From contig NZ_LZKI01000006.1 in NCBI RefSeq assembly GCF_001672755.1, forward strand, positions 62,001-126,000: a stretch of 64,000 nucleotides of DNA. Direction: 5' to 3'. Both the position numbers and the translations under genes were made by a program. This DNA is from Mycobacterium colombiense (GTDB lineage Bacteria; Actinomycetota; Actinomycetes; Mycobacteriales; Mycobacteriaceae). The notes below the pieces were generated by a model. That model was not told the DNA's origin. It ran no database searches and saw nothing but the letters and a program-made list of their open reading frames with translations. This document shows positions 8,570 to 21,187 of this stretch, piece by piece. Position 1 is the stretch's first letter. Each line of letters opens with the position of its first letter.

Positions 8570-9085
8570 GTGACCCAAAGTCCGCAGCGCCCTCGTCCGC
8601 TGGTTCGGCGCGCGCGAACGTCCGACGTGCCGGCGATCAAGCACCTGGTCGACACCTACTCGGGAAAGATCCTGCTGGAGAAGAACCTCGTGACCCTCTA
8701 CGAGGCTGTCCAGGAGTTTTGGGTGGCCGAGCACGAGGGCCAGGTGGTCGGTTGCGGCGCACTGCACGTGATGTGGTCGGACCTCGGCGAGGTCCGCACC
8801 GTCGCGGTCACCCCGGCGCTGACCGGACACGGCATCGGCCACGCGATCGTCGACCGGCTGCTCGAGGTCGCCCGCGAGTTGCAGTTGAAGCGGCTGTTCG
8901 TGCTGACGTTCGAGACCGAATTCTTCGCCCGCCATGGATTCACCGAGATCGAGGGGACGCCGGTCACGGCCGAGGTGTTCGAGGAGATGTGCCGCTCCTA
9001 CGACATCGGTGTCGCGGAGTTCCTGGACCTGAGCTACGTCAAGCCGAACATCCTCGGCAACTCGCGGATGCTGCTGAGGTTGTAG
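8570..9085 (+). CDS. argA: GNAT amino-acid N-acetyltransferase (ArgA-type)
   Basis: Acetyl-CoA-dependent N-acetyltransferase corresponding to Rv2747, which acetylates L-glutamate (and glutamine) for arginine synthesis. The 171-residue product is a single GNAT domain. The acetyl-CoA-binding turn is [11 protein letters not shown], preceded by the beta strand LGEVRTVAV, and the C-terminal part has [10 protein letters not shown] prefer the GTG at 8570 (VTQSPQRP), which aligns with known N-termini; an ATG at 8552 would add MSILLA. It is divergent from pgsA3 and convergent with ftsK across an inverted repeat. Confidence 0.88.
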   Translation: MTQSPQRPRPLVRRARTSDVPAIKHLVDTYSGKILLEKNLVTLYEAVQEFWVAEHEGQVVGCGALHVMWSDLGEVRTVAVTPALTGHGIGHAIVDRLLEVARELQLKRLFVLTFETEFFARHGFTEIEGTPVTAEVFEEMCRSYDIGVAEFLDLSYVKPNILGNSRMLLRL

Positions 9086-9094
9086 CGGCACTGG

Positions 9095-9170
9095 GACTAG
9101 GCGCGCCGGGCGTGAACCGAACGGAGGGATTCGGGCCGTTTCTGCCTTGCGTTCGCGCCCGGCGCTAGTC
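9095..9170. terminator. Inverted repeat between convergent argA and ftsK
   Basis: The arm at 9095-9117 (GACTAGGCGCGCC...GAAC) and the arm at 9151-9170 (GTTCGCGCCCGGCGCTAGTC) are near-complementary with about 33 bases between them. The right arm contains the ftsK stop codon. The position between convergent genes suggests a bidirectional terminator, but there is no T-tract, so this is inference. Confidence 0.5.
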
Positions 9171-11681
9171 CTCGGGGTCCCCCCCGTCGGCGTCGCTGCC
9201 GCCCCGGATCAGCGCCAGCGTTCCGGCCAGTTCGTCGGGCTTGACCAGCACCTCGCGCGCCTTGGAGCCTTCCGACGGCCCGACGATGCCGCGGGTCTCC
9301 ATCAGGTCCATCAGCCGGCCGGCCTTGGCGAAGCCGACGCGCAGCTTGCGCTGCAACATCGAGGTCGAACCGAACTGGCTGGACACCACCAGCTCCACGG
9401 CCTGCAGGAACACGTCCATGTCGTCGCCGATGTCCGGGTCGACATCGGTGCGTTCGCCGGTGGGCTTGGCGGTGGTGACGCCCTCGGTGTATTCGGGTTC
9501 GGCCTGGTCCTTGCAGGCGGTGACGACGGCGTGGATCTCCTCATCGGTGATGAAGGCGCCCTGCAGCCGGATCGGCTTGTTGGCGCCCATCGGCAGGAAC
9601 AGGCCGTCGCCCATGCCGATCAGCTTTTCGGCGCCGGCCTGGTCCAGGATGACGCGGCTGTCGGTCAGGGACGACGTGGCGAACGCCAGCCGGGAGGGCA
9701 CGTTGGTCTTGATCAGACCGGTGACTACATCCACCGACGGGCGCTGGGTGGCCAGCACCAGGTGAATGCCTGCGGCGCGGGCCTTTTGGGTGATCCGCAC
9801 GATGGCGTCCTCGACGTCGCGGGGCGCCGTCATCATCAGGTCGGCCAGCTCGTCGACGATCGCCACCACGTACGGGTAGGGCCGGTACTCCCGCTGGCTG
9901 CCCAGCGGCGCGGTGATGGCACCGGAGCGGACCTTCTCGTTGAAGTCGTCGATGTGCCGCACCCGCGACGCCTGCATGTCCTGGTAGCGCTGCTCCATCT
10001 CCTCCACCAGCCACGCCAGCGCGGCCGCCGCCTTCTTCGGCTGGGTGATGATCGGGGTGATCAGATGCGGAATGCCTTCGTACGGCGTGAGTTCCACCAT
10101 CTTCGGGTCGATCAGGATCATCCTGACCTCTTCCGGGGTGGCGCGCGCCAGCAGCGAAACCAGCATCGAGTTGACGAAGCTGGACTTGCCGGAACCGGTC
10201 GAGCCGGCGACCAGCAGGTGCGGCATCTTCGCGAGATTGGCCGAGATGAAGTCGCCCTCGATGTCCTTGCCGAGCCCGATCACCAGCGGGTGGTGGTCGC
10301 GCCGGGTCGACGGGGCGGTGAGCACATCGGCCAGCCGCACCATTTCTCGGTCGGTGTTGGGCACCTCGATGCCCACGGCCGACTTGCCCGGGATCGGGGC
10401 GAGCATGCGCACGCTCTCGGTGGCCACCGCGTATGCGATGTTCTTCTGCAGCGCGGTGATCTTCTCGACCTTCACGCCCGGCCCCAGCTCGACCTCGTAG
10501 CGGGTGACGGTCGGCCCGCGGGTGCAGCCGGTGACGGCGGCGTCGACCTTGAACTGGGTCAGCACCTCGGTGATGGCGTCGGCCATGACGTTGTTGGCGG
10601 CGCTGCGCTTCTTGGGCGGATCCCCCGCTACCAGCAGGCTCAGCGAGGGCAGCGTGTAGGGCCCCTCGACGACCCGGTCCAGCTCGACCGTGTCGTGCTT
10701 GTCCGCCGACCGCCCGCGCTTGCGGCTCCGTGAGCCCTGCAGGGCGGGCTGGACGGCGGGTTCGGGCACGGTGGGGATGTCGTCCTGGAGCGCGGCCTGG
10801 GCATCGTCGTCCGGCGACCACGCAGGCGGCGCCTGGTCCGGGACGGAGGACGCGTCGTCGTGGTAGTTGGCGGGCTCCGCCTCGGCGTCGTCGTCGAACT
10901 CGTCGGCATAGTCGTAGGGCTCGTCGTCGTAGACCTCGTCGACGAACCGGGTGTGGAACAGGTTGCGCATCACCACGGGCACCTCGCGGATGGTGGTGCC
11001 GGTCAGCAGCAACAGGCCGAACATGAAGCCGATGAACAGCAACGGCGCGGCGATCCAGGGCGTGAGCCCGTCCGAGAGCGGCCCGCCGATGGCGAAGCCG
11101 ATGAACCCCGCCGCGCGGCGGCGCGCTTCAGGGTCTCCGGGCGAACCGGACCACAGGTGGCGCAGGCCGAGCACCGACAGCGTGATCAGGCTGGCGCCCA
11201 GGATCAGCCGGGGGCGCACATCCGGGTTGGGTTCGGTGCGCATCAGGGTCACCGCCACCGCGGCGGTGACGACCGGCAACGCCAGCACCCCCGCGCCGAT
11301 GAAGGTCCGCAGCAGCGTGTCGATCCACGTGCCGACGGGTCCGGCGGCGTGGAACCACGAGCTCGCGGCGACCACCACGGAAAAGCCCAGCAACAGCAAC
11401 GCGATGCCGTCGCGGCGATGCCCGGGGTCGATGTCGTGGGCCCGCCCGATCGACCGGGCCGCGCCGCCGGTCCCCCGGGCGGCCATCAGCCAGATGGCGC
11501 GCGCGGCGCGCCCGCAGGTCAACCCGGCGCCGACCAGCGGCGCATGGTTACGCCGTCTGGCGGCCTTGCTGACCTTCTTGCGGGGCGCCGCCGGGCGCGC
11601 ACCCCGGGACCCGCTGGTGCGCGAAGTGGCCTTTGACCTGCTCGTTCGGCCTCCGGAGCGGGCGGCGGTCTTGCTGGGCAT
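9165..11681 (-). CDS. ftsK: DNA translocase FtsK
   Basis: Septal DNA pump of 838 residues that clears and aligns chromosomes at division. An Arg/Ser/Lys-rich N-terminal tail leads to about four transmembrane helices (around residues 95-260, e.g. GIALLLLGFSVVVAASSWF and APLLFIGFMFGLLLL). An acidic linker with runs of DDEPYDYADEFDDDAE follows, then the RecA-like motor with Walker A GSTGSGKSS and Walker B MILIDPKMVEL. The C-terminal winged-helix gamma domain that reads KOPS includes VSSQFGSTSMLQRKL. The ATG at 11681 (MPSKTAARSGG) matches the family; 57 extra upstream codons are open but unlikely. Confidence 0.96.
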   Translation of the reverse strand: MPSKTAARSGGRTSRSKATSRTSGSRGARPAAPRKKVSKAARRRNHAPLVGAGLTCGRAARAIWLMAARGTGGAARSIGRAHDIDPGHRRDGIALLLLGFSVVVAASSWFHAAGPVGTWIDTLLRTFIGAGVLALPVVTAAVAVTLMRTEPNPDVRPRLILGASLITLSVLGLRHLWSGSPGDPEARRRAAGFIGFAIGGPLSDGLTPWIAAPLLFIGFMFGLLLLTGTTIREVPVVMRNLFHTRFVDEVYDDEPYDYADEFDDDAEAEPANYHDDASSVPDQAPPAWSPDDDAQAALQDDIPTVPEPAVQPALQGSRSRKRGRSADKHDTVELDRVVEGPYTLPSLSLLVAGDPPKKRSAANNVMADAITEVLTQFKVDAAVTGCTRGPTVTRYEVELGPGVKVEKITALQKNIAYAVATESVRMLAPIPGKSAVGIEVPNTDREMVRLADVLTAPSTRRDHHPLVIGLGKDIEGDFISANLAKMPHLLVAGSTGSGKSSFVNSMLVSLLARATPEEVRMILIDPKMVELTPYEGIPHLITPIITQPKKAAAALAWLVEEMEQRYQDMQASRVRHIDDFNEKVRSGAITAPLGSQREYRPYPYVVAIVDELADLMMTAPRDVEDAIVRITQKARAAGIHLVLATQRPSVDVVTGLIKTNVPSRLAFATSSLTDSRVILDQAGAEKLIGMGDGLFLPMGANKPIRLQGAFITDEEIHAVVTACKDQAEPEYTEGVTTAKPTGERTDVDPDIGDDMDVFLQAVELVVSSQFGSTSMLQRKLRVGFAKAGRLMDLMETRGIVGPSEGSKAREVLVKPDELAGTLALIRGGSDADGGDPED

Positions 11682-11851
11682 GACGGCAAGCGTAGTCGCA
11701 ACGGCATCATCTACACCACCCGCCACACTGGTAACGATCCGGCTTGTCGGGCATGGGGCCAATCGGCCGCCAAATCGCGTGAGTAGGGTGACATTCGGTT
11801 GCGAGAAGTCGTGCTCGTCACCCACCCCCACCGCGCCCCAGGAGGCCATCA

Positions 11852-12166
11852 ATGCCCGTTGTCGTCGTCGCCACCATGACCGTCAAACCTGAGTCGGTCG
11901 ACACCGTTCGCGACATCCTCACCCGGGCGGTCGAAGAGGTGCACGACGAACCGGGCTGCGAGATCTACTCGCTGCACCAGTCGGGCGAGACCTTCGTCTT
12001 CGTCGAGCAGTGGGCCGACGCCGAGGCGCTCAAGGCACACAGCACCGCGCCGGCGGTCACCAAAATGTTCACCGCGGCCGGCGAGCACCTGGACGGGGCC
12101 CCCGACATCAAGATGCTGCAGCCGGTCCCGGCGGGCGACCCGGCCAAAGGACAGTTGCGGCCCTGA
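11852..12166 (+). CDS. Antibiotic-biosynthesis-monooxygenase (ABM) domain protein
   Basis: A 104-residue single ABM-fold protein (Rv2749-like). This ferredoxin-like dimeric alpha/beta barrel is found in cofactor-free monooxygenases and heme or quinone-modifying enzymes. The typical pattern is present: [41 protein letters not shown] perfect GGAGG ribosome-binding site precedes the ATG. Its TGA overlaps the ATG of the mycofactocin-type SDR by one base, which points to coupled translation and a joint redox role. The substrate is unknown. Confidence 0.85.
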   Translation: MPVVVVATMTVKPESVDTVRDILTRAVEEVHDEPGCEIYSLHQSGETFVFVEQWADAEALKAHSTAPAVTKMFTAAGEHLDGAPDIKMLQPVPAGDPAKGQLRP

Positions 12167-12996
12167 TGACCCGCTCGTCGCAAGGGCCCCTGAAGGGCAA
12201 GGTCGCATTCATCACCGGCGCGGCGCGCGGTCAGGGCCGCGCGCACGCGGTGCGGCTGGCCGCCGACGGCGCGGACATCATCGCCGTCGACCTGTGCGAC
12301 CAAATCGCCAGCGTCCCCTACTCGCTGGCCACCGCCGACGACCTGGCGGCCACCGTGAAGCTGGTGGAAGACACCGGCGCCCGCATCGTCGCCCGGCAGG
12401 GCGACGTCCGCCACCGCGACTCGCTCTCGGCGGCGCTGCAGGCGGGGCTGGACGAGTTCGGCCGCCTGGACATCGTGGTGGCCAACGCCGGGATCGCCCC
12501 CATGCAATCCGGTGACGACGGCTGGCACGACGTCATCGACGTCAACCTGACCGGGGTCTACAACACCATCAAGGTCGCGATACCCACGATGGTCAAGCAG
12601 GGCACCGGCGGGTCGATCGTGCTGATCAGTTCGAGCGCGGGGCTGGCCGGGGTCGGCAGCCCGGACGCCGGCTCCGTCGGCTACGCCGCCGCCAAACACG
12701 GGGTGGTCGGGCTGATGCGGGTCTACGCGAATCTGCTTGCCGGGCAGATGATCCGGGTCAACTCGATCCATCCGTCCGGCGTCGAGACGCCGATGATCAA
12801 CAATGAGTTCACCCGCGAGTGGCTGGCCAAGATGGCCGCCGCGACGGACACGCCGGGAGCCATGGGCAATGCCATGCCGGTCGAGGTGCTGGACGTCGAG
12901 GACATCGCGAACGCGGTGGCGTGGCTGGTGTCCGACCAGGCGCGCTACATCACCGGTGTGACCTTGCCGGTCGACGCGGGATTCCTGAACAAGTAG
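12166..12996 (+). CDS. Mycofactocin-coupled short-chain dehydrogenase
   Basis: A 276-residue SDR (Rv2750-like). The cofactor site is [17 protein letters not shown] followed by [10 protein letters not shown], the wording typical of mycofactocin-associated SDRs, which hold NAD non-exchangeably and pass electrons to mycofactocin. The SDR catalytic set is visible: Asn in VANAG, Ser in LISSSAG, and YAAAKHG for Tyr and Lys. The ATG at 12166 overlaps the stop of the ABM gene. The insert around [20 protein letters not shown] also fits this subfamily. The alcohol or aldehyde substrate cannot be read from sequence. Confidence 0.88.
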   Translation: MTRSSQGPLKGKVAFITGAARGQGRAHAVRLAADGADIIAVDLCDQIASVPYSLATADDLAATVKLVEDTGARIVARQGDVRHRDSLSAALQAGLDEFGRLDIVVANAGIAPMQSGDDGWHDVIDVNLTGVYNTIKVAIPTMVKQGTGGSIVLISSSAGLAGVGSPDAGSVGYAAAKHGVVGLMRVYANLLAGQMIRVNSIHPSGVETPMINNEFTREWLAKMAAATDTPGAMGNAMPVEVLDVEDIANAVAWLVSDQARYITGVTLPVDAGFLNK

Positions 12997-13001
12997 CCGC
13001 C

Positions 13002-13874
13002 ATGGCACGAAACCCGGTCGCGCAGACAGCATTTGGCCCGATGGTGCTGGCCGCCGTCGAGCAGAACGAACCGCCCGGACGCCGCCTGGTCGACGACGAC
13101 TTCGCCGAGCTCTTCCTGCCCGGCACGCTGCGGTGGCTCGTCGGCGCGACCCGTTTCGCACCGGTTCGCCGGCTGATGATCCGCGGCTCGGAGTTCACCG
13201 GTCCGGGCTTGTGGGCGAATCTGGCCTGCCGCAAGCGCTTTATTGCCGACAAGCTCAAGGAGTCGCTCGACGACATCAACGCCGTCGTCATCCTCGGGGC
13301 GGGGCTGGACACCCGCGCCTATCTCTTGACCAGGCGGGTGCGCATCCCGGTGTTCGAGGTCGATCTGCCGGTGAACGTCGCCAGGAAGTTCAAGACGGTG
13401 CGCCGGGTGCTCGGGGAGCCGCCGCTGTCGGTTCGGTTGGTGGCGTTGAACCTCGAGCATGACGACCTGCTCACCTCACTCGCCGAGCACGGCTATCGCA
13501 CCGACTACCGAGTGTTCTTCATCTGCGAAGGCGTCACCCAGTACCTCACCGAGGCGACGGTGCGGCGCACGCTGGAGGGTCTGCGCGCGACCGCACCCGG
13601 CAGCCGTTTGGTGTTCACTTACGTCCGTCGGGATTTCATCGACGGCACCAACCGGTACGGCACCCGCACGCTCTACCGCACCGTGCGCCAGCGGCGGCAG
13701 CTGTGGCACTTCGGCCTGCAGCCCGACGAGGTCGCCGCGTTCCTCGGCGAGTACGGCTGGCGGCTGGTCGAGCAGGCCGGTCCCGACGAGCTGGCCCAGC
13801 GCTATGTCGAGCCCACCGGCCGCAAACTCAAAACCTCGCAACTGGAGTGGTCGGCCTACGCCGAAAAGATCTAG
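13002..13874 (+). CDS. SAM-dependent methyltransferase (PPM1/LCM family)
   Basis: A 290-residue protein of the large mycobacterial family of putative leucine-carboxymethyltransferase-like S-adenosylmethionine methyltransferases (Rv2751-like). The SAM-binding motif is VVILGAGLDTRAYLL. The acidic residue ending the next strand is in VFEVDLP. FFICEGVTQYLTE is the family's motif IV region. The ATG at 13002 follows the SDR stop by 5 bp, so it probably belongs to the ABM-SDR unit. Substrates of this family are mostly unknown. Confidence 0.88.
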   Translation: MARNPVAQTAFGPMVLAAVEQNEPPGRRLVDDDFAELFLPGTLRWLVGATRFAPVRRLMIRGSEFTGPGLWANLACRKRFIADKLKESLDDINAVVILGAGLDTRAYLLTRRVRIPVFEVDLPVNVARKFKTVRRVLGEPPLSVRLVALNLEHDDLLTSLAEHGYRTDYRVFFICEGVTQYLTEATVRRTLEGLRATAPGSRLVFTYVRRDFIDGTNRYGTRTLYRTVRQRRQLWHFGLQPDEVAAFLGEYGWRLVEQAGPDELAQRYVEPTGRKLKTSQLEWSAYAEKI

Positions 13875-13926
13875 CGGGTCACCTCGAAGTGGTGAGCCGC
13901 TTCACCCGGCTACAACCTAAGGTGGC

Positions 13927-13996
13927 GACCCGCTGCGCCCGGCTGCGCCCGGCTGCGCCGCGCTTGCGATCGCCACGGCCCCGCTCGCGATCGCCA
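13927..13996. repeat. GC-rich dispersed intergenic repeat, single interrupted copy
   Basis: Between the convergent methyltransferase and rnj genes lies a sequence that matches the reverse complement of the 56-bp units at 23393-23504. GACCCGC-GCGCCCGGC is shared at one end and GCCGCGCTTGCGATCGCC (18 bases) at the other, with an extra CTGCGCCCGG-type unit inserted between them. A second, partial GCTCGCGATCGCCAC copy runs to 13996. The palindromic core is GCGATCGC. The function is unknown; it may act as an intergenic stem-loop. Confidence 0.6.
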
Positions 13997-15673
13997 CTAG
14001 ACCTCGATGACGGTCGGCACGATCATCGGCTGCCGGCGGTAGGTCTCGCCCACCCATTTGCCGACGGTTCGCCGCACGCCCTGCGCGATGCGGCTCGGAT
14101 CGGTGATGTTCTCGGCCAGCAGCGCTTCCAGCTCCTCCTCCACCCGGCGCACGGCGGGCTCGAGCGCCTTGGGATCCTCGGAGAATCCGCGCGAATGCAG
14201 GTGCGGCGGGACGACCGGACGCCCGGTGCCCCGCGCGACCACCACGGTCACCGCGACGAAACCCGACGACAGAATGAGCCGCTCGCCCAGGGTGATGTCG
14301 CCGACGTCGCCGTTGATCAGGCCGTCGACGAACATCTTGCCGACCGGTACCGCGCCGGCGATCGAGGCCTTGCCCGCGACCAGGTCGACGCTCACCCCGT
14401 TCTCGGCCAGCAGGATCGACTCCTCCGGCACGCCGGTGCGGGCCGCCAGTTTGGCGTTGGCGCGCAGCATGCGCCACGTCCCGTGCACCGGCATGACGTT
14501 GCGCGGCCGAATCCCGTTGTACAGGAACAACAGTTCCCCGGCGTAGGCGTGGCCCGAAACATGCACGCGCGCTTGGGCGTTGGTAACGACGCGGGCTCCG
14601 ATCTTGGCGAGCTCGTCGATGACGCCGTAGACCGCTTCCTCGTTTCCCGGGATCAGCGACGACGCCAACACCACCAGATCACCCGCGGTCAGCGTGATGC
14701 TGCGGTGTTCGCCGCGCGACATCCGCGACAGCGCCGACATCGGTTCACCCTGGGTGCCGGTGGTGATCAGCACCACCTTCTCGGCCGGCATCATCTCGGC
14801 GGCGCCGATGTCGATCACGTCCGAGTCGGCCACCCGCAGGAATCCGAGTTCGCGGGCAATGCCCATGTTGCGCACCATGGATCGGCCGACGAACGATACC
14901 CGCCGGCCCAGAGCGACTGCGGCATCGATGATTTGCTGAACACGATCCACGTTGGAGGCGAAGCACGCCACGATGACGCGGCCGTCGGCGCCGCGGATCA
15001 GGCGGTGCAGCGTCGGACCCACTTCGCTTTCCGACGGTCCGACGCCGGGGTGCTCGGAATTGGTTGAGTCGCAGAGGAACAGGTCCACCCCGGCGTCGCC
15101 GAGCCGGGACATGCCGGGCAGGTCGGTCGGCCGGCCGTCCAGCGGAAGCTGGTCGAGCTTGATGTCGCCGGTGTGCAGGATGGTTCCCGCGCCGGTGTGC
15201 ACGGCGATCGCCAGCGCGTCGGGGATGGAGTGGTTGACGGCGAAGTACTGGCATTCGAACACGCCGTGCGTGCTCCTCTGGCCCTCGGCCACCTCGACGA
15301 ACACCGGCTTGAGCCGGTGTTCGCGGCACTTCGCGGCGACCAGCGCGAGGGTGAACTTCGAACCGACCACCGGGATGTCGGGGCGCAGCTTGAGCAGAAA
15401 CGGGATGCCGCCGATGTGGTCCTCGTGCGCGTGGGTGAGCACCAACGCCTCGACGTCGTCGAGCCGATCCTCGATGTGGCGCAGATCCGGCAGGATCAGA
15501 TCGACCCCGGGCTCGTCGTGGGTGGGGAACATCACGCCGCAGTCGATGATCAACAGCCGGCCCAGATGCTCGAAAACCGTCATGTTGCGGCCGATTTCGC
15601 TGATGCCGCCAAGAGCAGTGACCCGCAACCCTCCCGCGGCCAACGGGCCTGGCGGGGCGAGGTCTACATCCAC
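13997..15673 (-). CDS. rnj: Ribonuclease J
   Basis: Metallo-beta-lactamase/beta-CASP exo- and endoribonuclease for rRNA and mRNA processing. The GTG start at 15673 (VDVDLAPPGPL) gives 558 residues, the same length as the M. tuberculosis protein. The zinc site is THAHEDHIGG and later HTGDIKLD. The beta-CASP part includes VIVACFASNVDRVQ and the C-terminal metal/phosphate motif HVSGHAYAGE. The protein ends MIVPTVIEV. It lies 19 bp downstream of dapA on the same strand, so the two are probably co-transcribed. Confidence 0.96.
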   Translation of the reverse strand: MDVDLAPPGPLAAGGLRVTALGGISEIGRNMTVFEHLGRLLIIDCGVMFPTHDEPGVDLILPDLRHIEDRLDDVEALVLTHAHEDHIGGIPFLLKLRPDIPVVGSKFTLALVAAKCREHRLKPVFVEVAEGQRSTHGVFECQYFAVNHSIPDALAIAVHTGAGTILHTGDIKLDQLPLDGRPTDLPGMSRLGDAGVDLFLCDSTNSEHPGVGPSESEVGPTLHRLIRGADGRVIVACFASNVDRVQQIIDAAVALGRRVSFVGRSMVRNMGIARELGFLRVADSDVIDIGAAEMMPAEKVVLITTGTQGEPMSALSRMSRGEHRSITLTAGDLVVLASSLIPGNEEAVYGVIDELAKIGARVVTNAQARVHVSGHAYAGELLFLYNGIRPRNVMPVHGTWRMLRANAKLAARTGVPEESILLAENGVSVDLVAGKASIAGAVPVGKMFVDGLINGDVGDITLGERLILSSGFVAVTVVVARGTGRPVVPPHLHSRGFSEDPKALEPAVRRVEEELEALLAENITDPSRIAQGVRRTVGKWVGETYRRQPMIVPTVIEV

Positions 15674-15692
15674 TTCTCGGAAACTCCTCGGG

Positions 15693-17419
<1,727 letters not shown>

Positions 17420-17429
17420 GGCGCTCACC

Positions 17430-18502
17430 TTAAGGCGTGCCGGGCTGGTCGGCGTCGCTGACCCGCACCCTGCCGCGGATCAGCGACGGCAGCAGGGCGT
17501 CGCGGAGCCCCGCCAGCCGCGCGCTCTCGGTGCGGCGCACGTGGCACAGCGCACCCAGCCCGGTGAGCGTCCGCAGCGCCTCGGGGCTCAACCGGCGCAC
17601 GTCGGGGACCGATACATCCAGCAGATCGCGGGGCTGAATTCGCTGATGGCTGCCCGAGGTTCCCGCGACCTGCCGCTGCAGCCGTTGCGAGACGTCGGGT
17701 TGCCGCAGCGCCGACCACAGCGCGGAGGAATCGATGCCAACCGGCAGCAGCACGACGAACTCCGTGCTGGCCACCGCCATGTCCGACGGCAGGCCCACCA
17801 CGTTCCAGATCCGCGGGATCCGCGGGTTCAGCTTGGCGAACAGGACGCACGGCTGGGTCAGCAGCAGCTTGGCGCTGCGCACCTGCGCCGCGCCGACCAG
17901 GTCGGGTCTGGCCCCGTCGTCGAACGCCGGGAGGCTGAAGTGGGCGATGCGGGCGTCGAACTCGCTGACGTTGCGGGTCGCCGTCGACCGGGTGGCCAGG
18001 CTCGACAGCCGCACCCGATCCGGTGCCGATTCGGCGAGGGCGACCATCAGGAGTTCCGCCGTCTCGATCACCCGGTCGTTGGCGGCGATTCTGTCGTCGA
18101 ACGCGCCGAGCAGTTCGGCGATCCGCCGCCGTTCGCGCGCGGCGACGGTCCACACCGGAACGTGGTTCAGGATTCGCTGGTTGAGCAGGGGTTGCCCCGA
18201 TCCGGATCGATGATCGGCCAGCCGGCAGGTCTGCAGGGCGTAGTACCAGTACCTGGTCTCCTGCGGGTCTTTGGCGCGACACACCAGTGCGTTCTCGGTG
18301 ACCCAGACGTCGGAGTCGCAGTAGCGCAGGCTGCCGCAGTACGACCCGACGCGGCCGAGCACGATCAAGGGCCCGGTGGCGTTGTGCTCGGCGGCGTAAC
18401 CGATCGCGCCGTTGGCGCCGTAGACGGGGACGCGCCCGTCGGAGTCTCGCGGCGGGGCGCTGCTCCCGGTGCTGAAGTCGAGGTGCTCCCCCAGGACGGT
18501 CT

Positions 18503-18506
<4 letters not shown>
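17430..18506 (-). CDS. hsdS: Type I restriction-modification specificity subunit HsdS, full length
   Basis: DNA-recognition subunit that directs HsdM methylation. The 358-residue protein has the standard order: target-recognition domain 1 (about residues 1-135), a conserved helix ([20 protein letters not shown]), target-recognition domain 2 and a closing helix ([17 protein letters not shown]). The GTG at 18506 overlaps the hsdM TGA (GTGA), a typical coupled junction. M. tuberculosis carries only a short hsdS.1 fragment next to hsdM, so this is the more complete form. No hsdR is present in the window. Confidence 0.9.
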
Positions 18507-19908
<1,402 letters not shown>

Positions 19909-19909
<1 letters not shown>

Positions 19910-21132
19910 CAGCTGACCCGCTTGGCCGCCGCGCGCAACTCGCCGGACAGGTCGCCGCGCCCGGCGACGCTGAATCCGCCCAGGCCCAGCCAGGACGCCA
20001 TGGACTCGAGTTCACCGGCCAGCGTCGCGGCAACTCGGGGCCTGGGGGCGTCGGGCTCGCCGAACGCGCCGAGTACCCGCAGCGAGTTGGCGGCGCGGTC
20101 GGCCTTGAGGTCCACCCGCGCCACCAGCCGCCCGTCCATCAGCAGCGGCCACACGTAGTAGCCGTATTGGCGCTTGGCGGCCGGGGTGTAAATCTCGATG
20201 CGGTAATGGAATTCGAATAATCTCTCGACGCGCGGGCGGAAGAAGATGAGCGGATCGAACGGGCACAGCAGCGCGGTGCCGCGGTCGGCGCGGGGCACGG
20301 TGCGGCCCGCCCGCAGGTAGGCCGGGGCCGACCACCCGTCGACCTCGACCGGCTCGATGTCGCCTGTGGCCACCAGCGCGGCGATCGCCGGCTTGACCTG
20401 CTGGGCCGACAGCCGAAAGTAGTCGCGGATGTCGGCCTCGGTGGCCACGCCCAGCGCGGCGGCGGCCCGCAGCGCGAGTTCGCGGATCGCCTCGTCGTCG
20501 TCGACCTCGCGGGCCAGCACGGCGGCCGGCAGCACCCGCTCCACCAGGTCGTAGTGCCGAGCGAAGCCCACCCGGGTGGCCGTGGTGAGCACTCCGGCCG
20601 AAAACAGTGCCTCGGCCACCCACTTGGTGTCGCTGCGGCTGCCCCACCAGCTTCCTTTGGGCCCACGCGGTCCGGCCTCGAGATGGGCCTCAATCTGTCC
20701 GGCGGTGCTGGGTCCGAGCTCGCCCACGGCGGCGACGATCTTGTCGGCGAGTTGCGGGTTGGCCTTGACGACGTGGGTGCCCCACCGGCCATGCGTGTAC
20801 TGGCGCATCCGCCAGCGCAACAGCGGCCAGTCCTCGACGGCCATCAGCGCGGCCTCGTGCGCCCAGTACTCCGCCAGCAGCCGCGATGACCGCGGGCCCC
20901 AGGCCGCGCGGTCGAGCACCTCCCGGTCATAGGGACCGAGCCGGCTGAACACCGGGGCGTAGTGCGCGCGCACCGCCACCGAGACCGAATCTAGTTGCAG
21001 CACTTGGATTCTGGAGATTAACCGCTTCAGATGCGCGCGCGTGATCTCGCCACCGGGGCGGGGGTCGGTAAATCCTTGGGCCGCAACGGCTATCCGCCGG
21101 GCTTGGGCGGCCGACAGCCTGCGGGTTGGCAC
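19909..21132 (-). CDS. YcaQ-type winged-helix DNA glycosylase
   Basis: A 407-residue member of the HTH_42/DUF1006 family, which includes AlkZ and E. coli YcaQ, enzymes that unhook DNA interstrand crosslinks and remove alkylated bases. The catalytic QxD motif of the YcaQ branch appears as VLQLDSVSVAVRAHY. Further family features are REVLDRAAW, EYWAHEAALMAVEDW and the C-terminal TALLCPFDPLIFFRPRVERL. The GTG at 21132 (VPTRRLSAAQ) fits the family start. It is translationally coupled to hsdM (TGATG). The catalytic motif is seen; the substrate is inferred. Confidence 0.87.
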
Positions 21133-21187
21133 GGCGCCGAGAATACCTCTTGGGTGCGACAACCCTCGGCGGCCGGGCCGGCGTGGC

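Noticed and set aside
9147..10733. 528-residue plus-strand open frame opposite ftsK
   Set aside because: This is an antisense frame of a complete FtsK with all motifs, and it has no recognisable domain.
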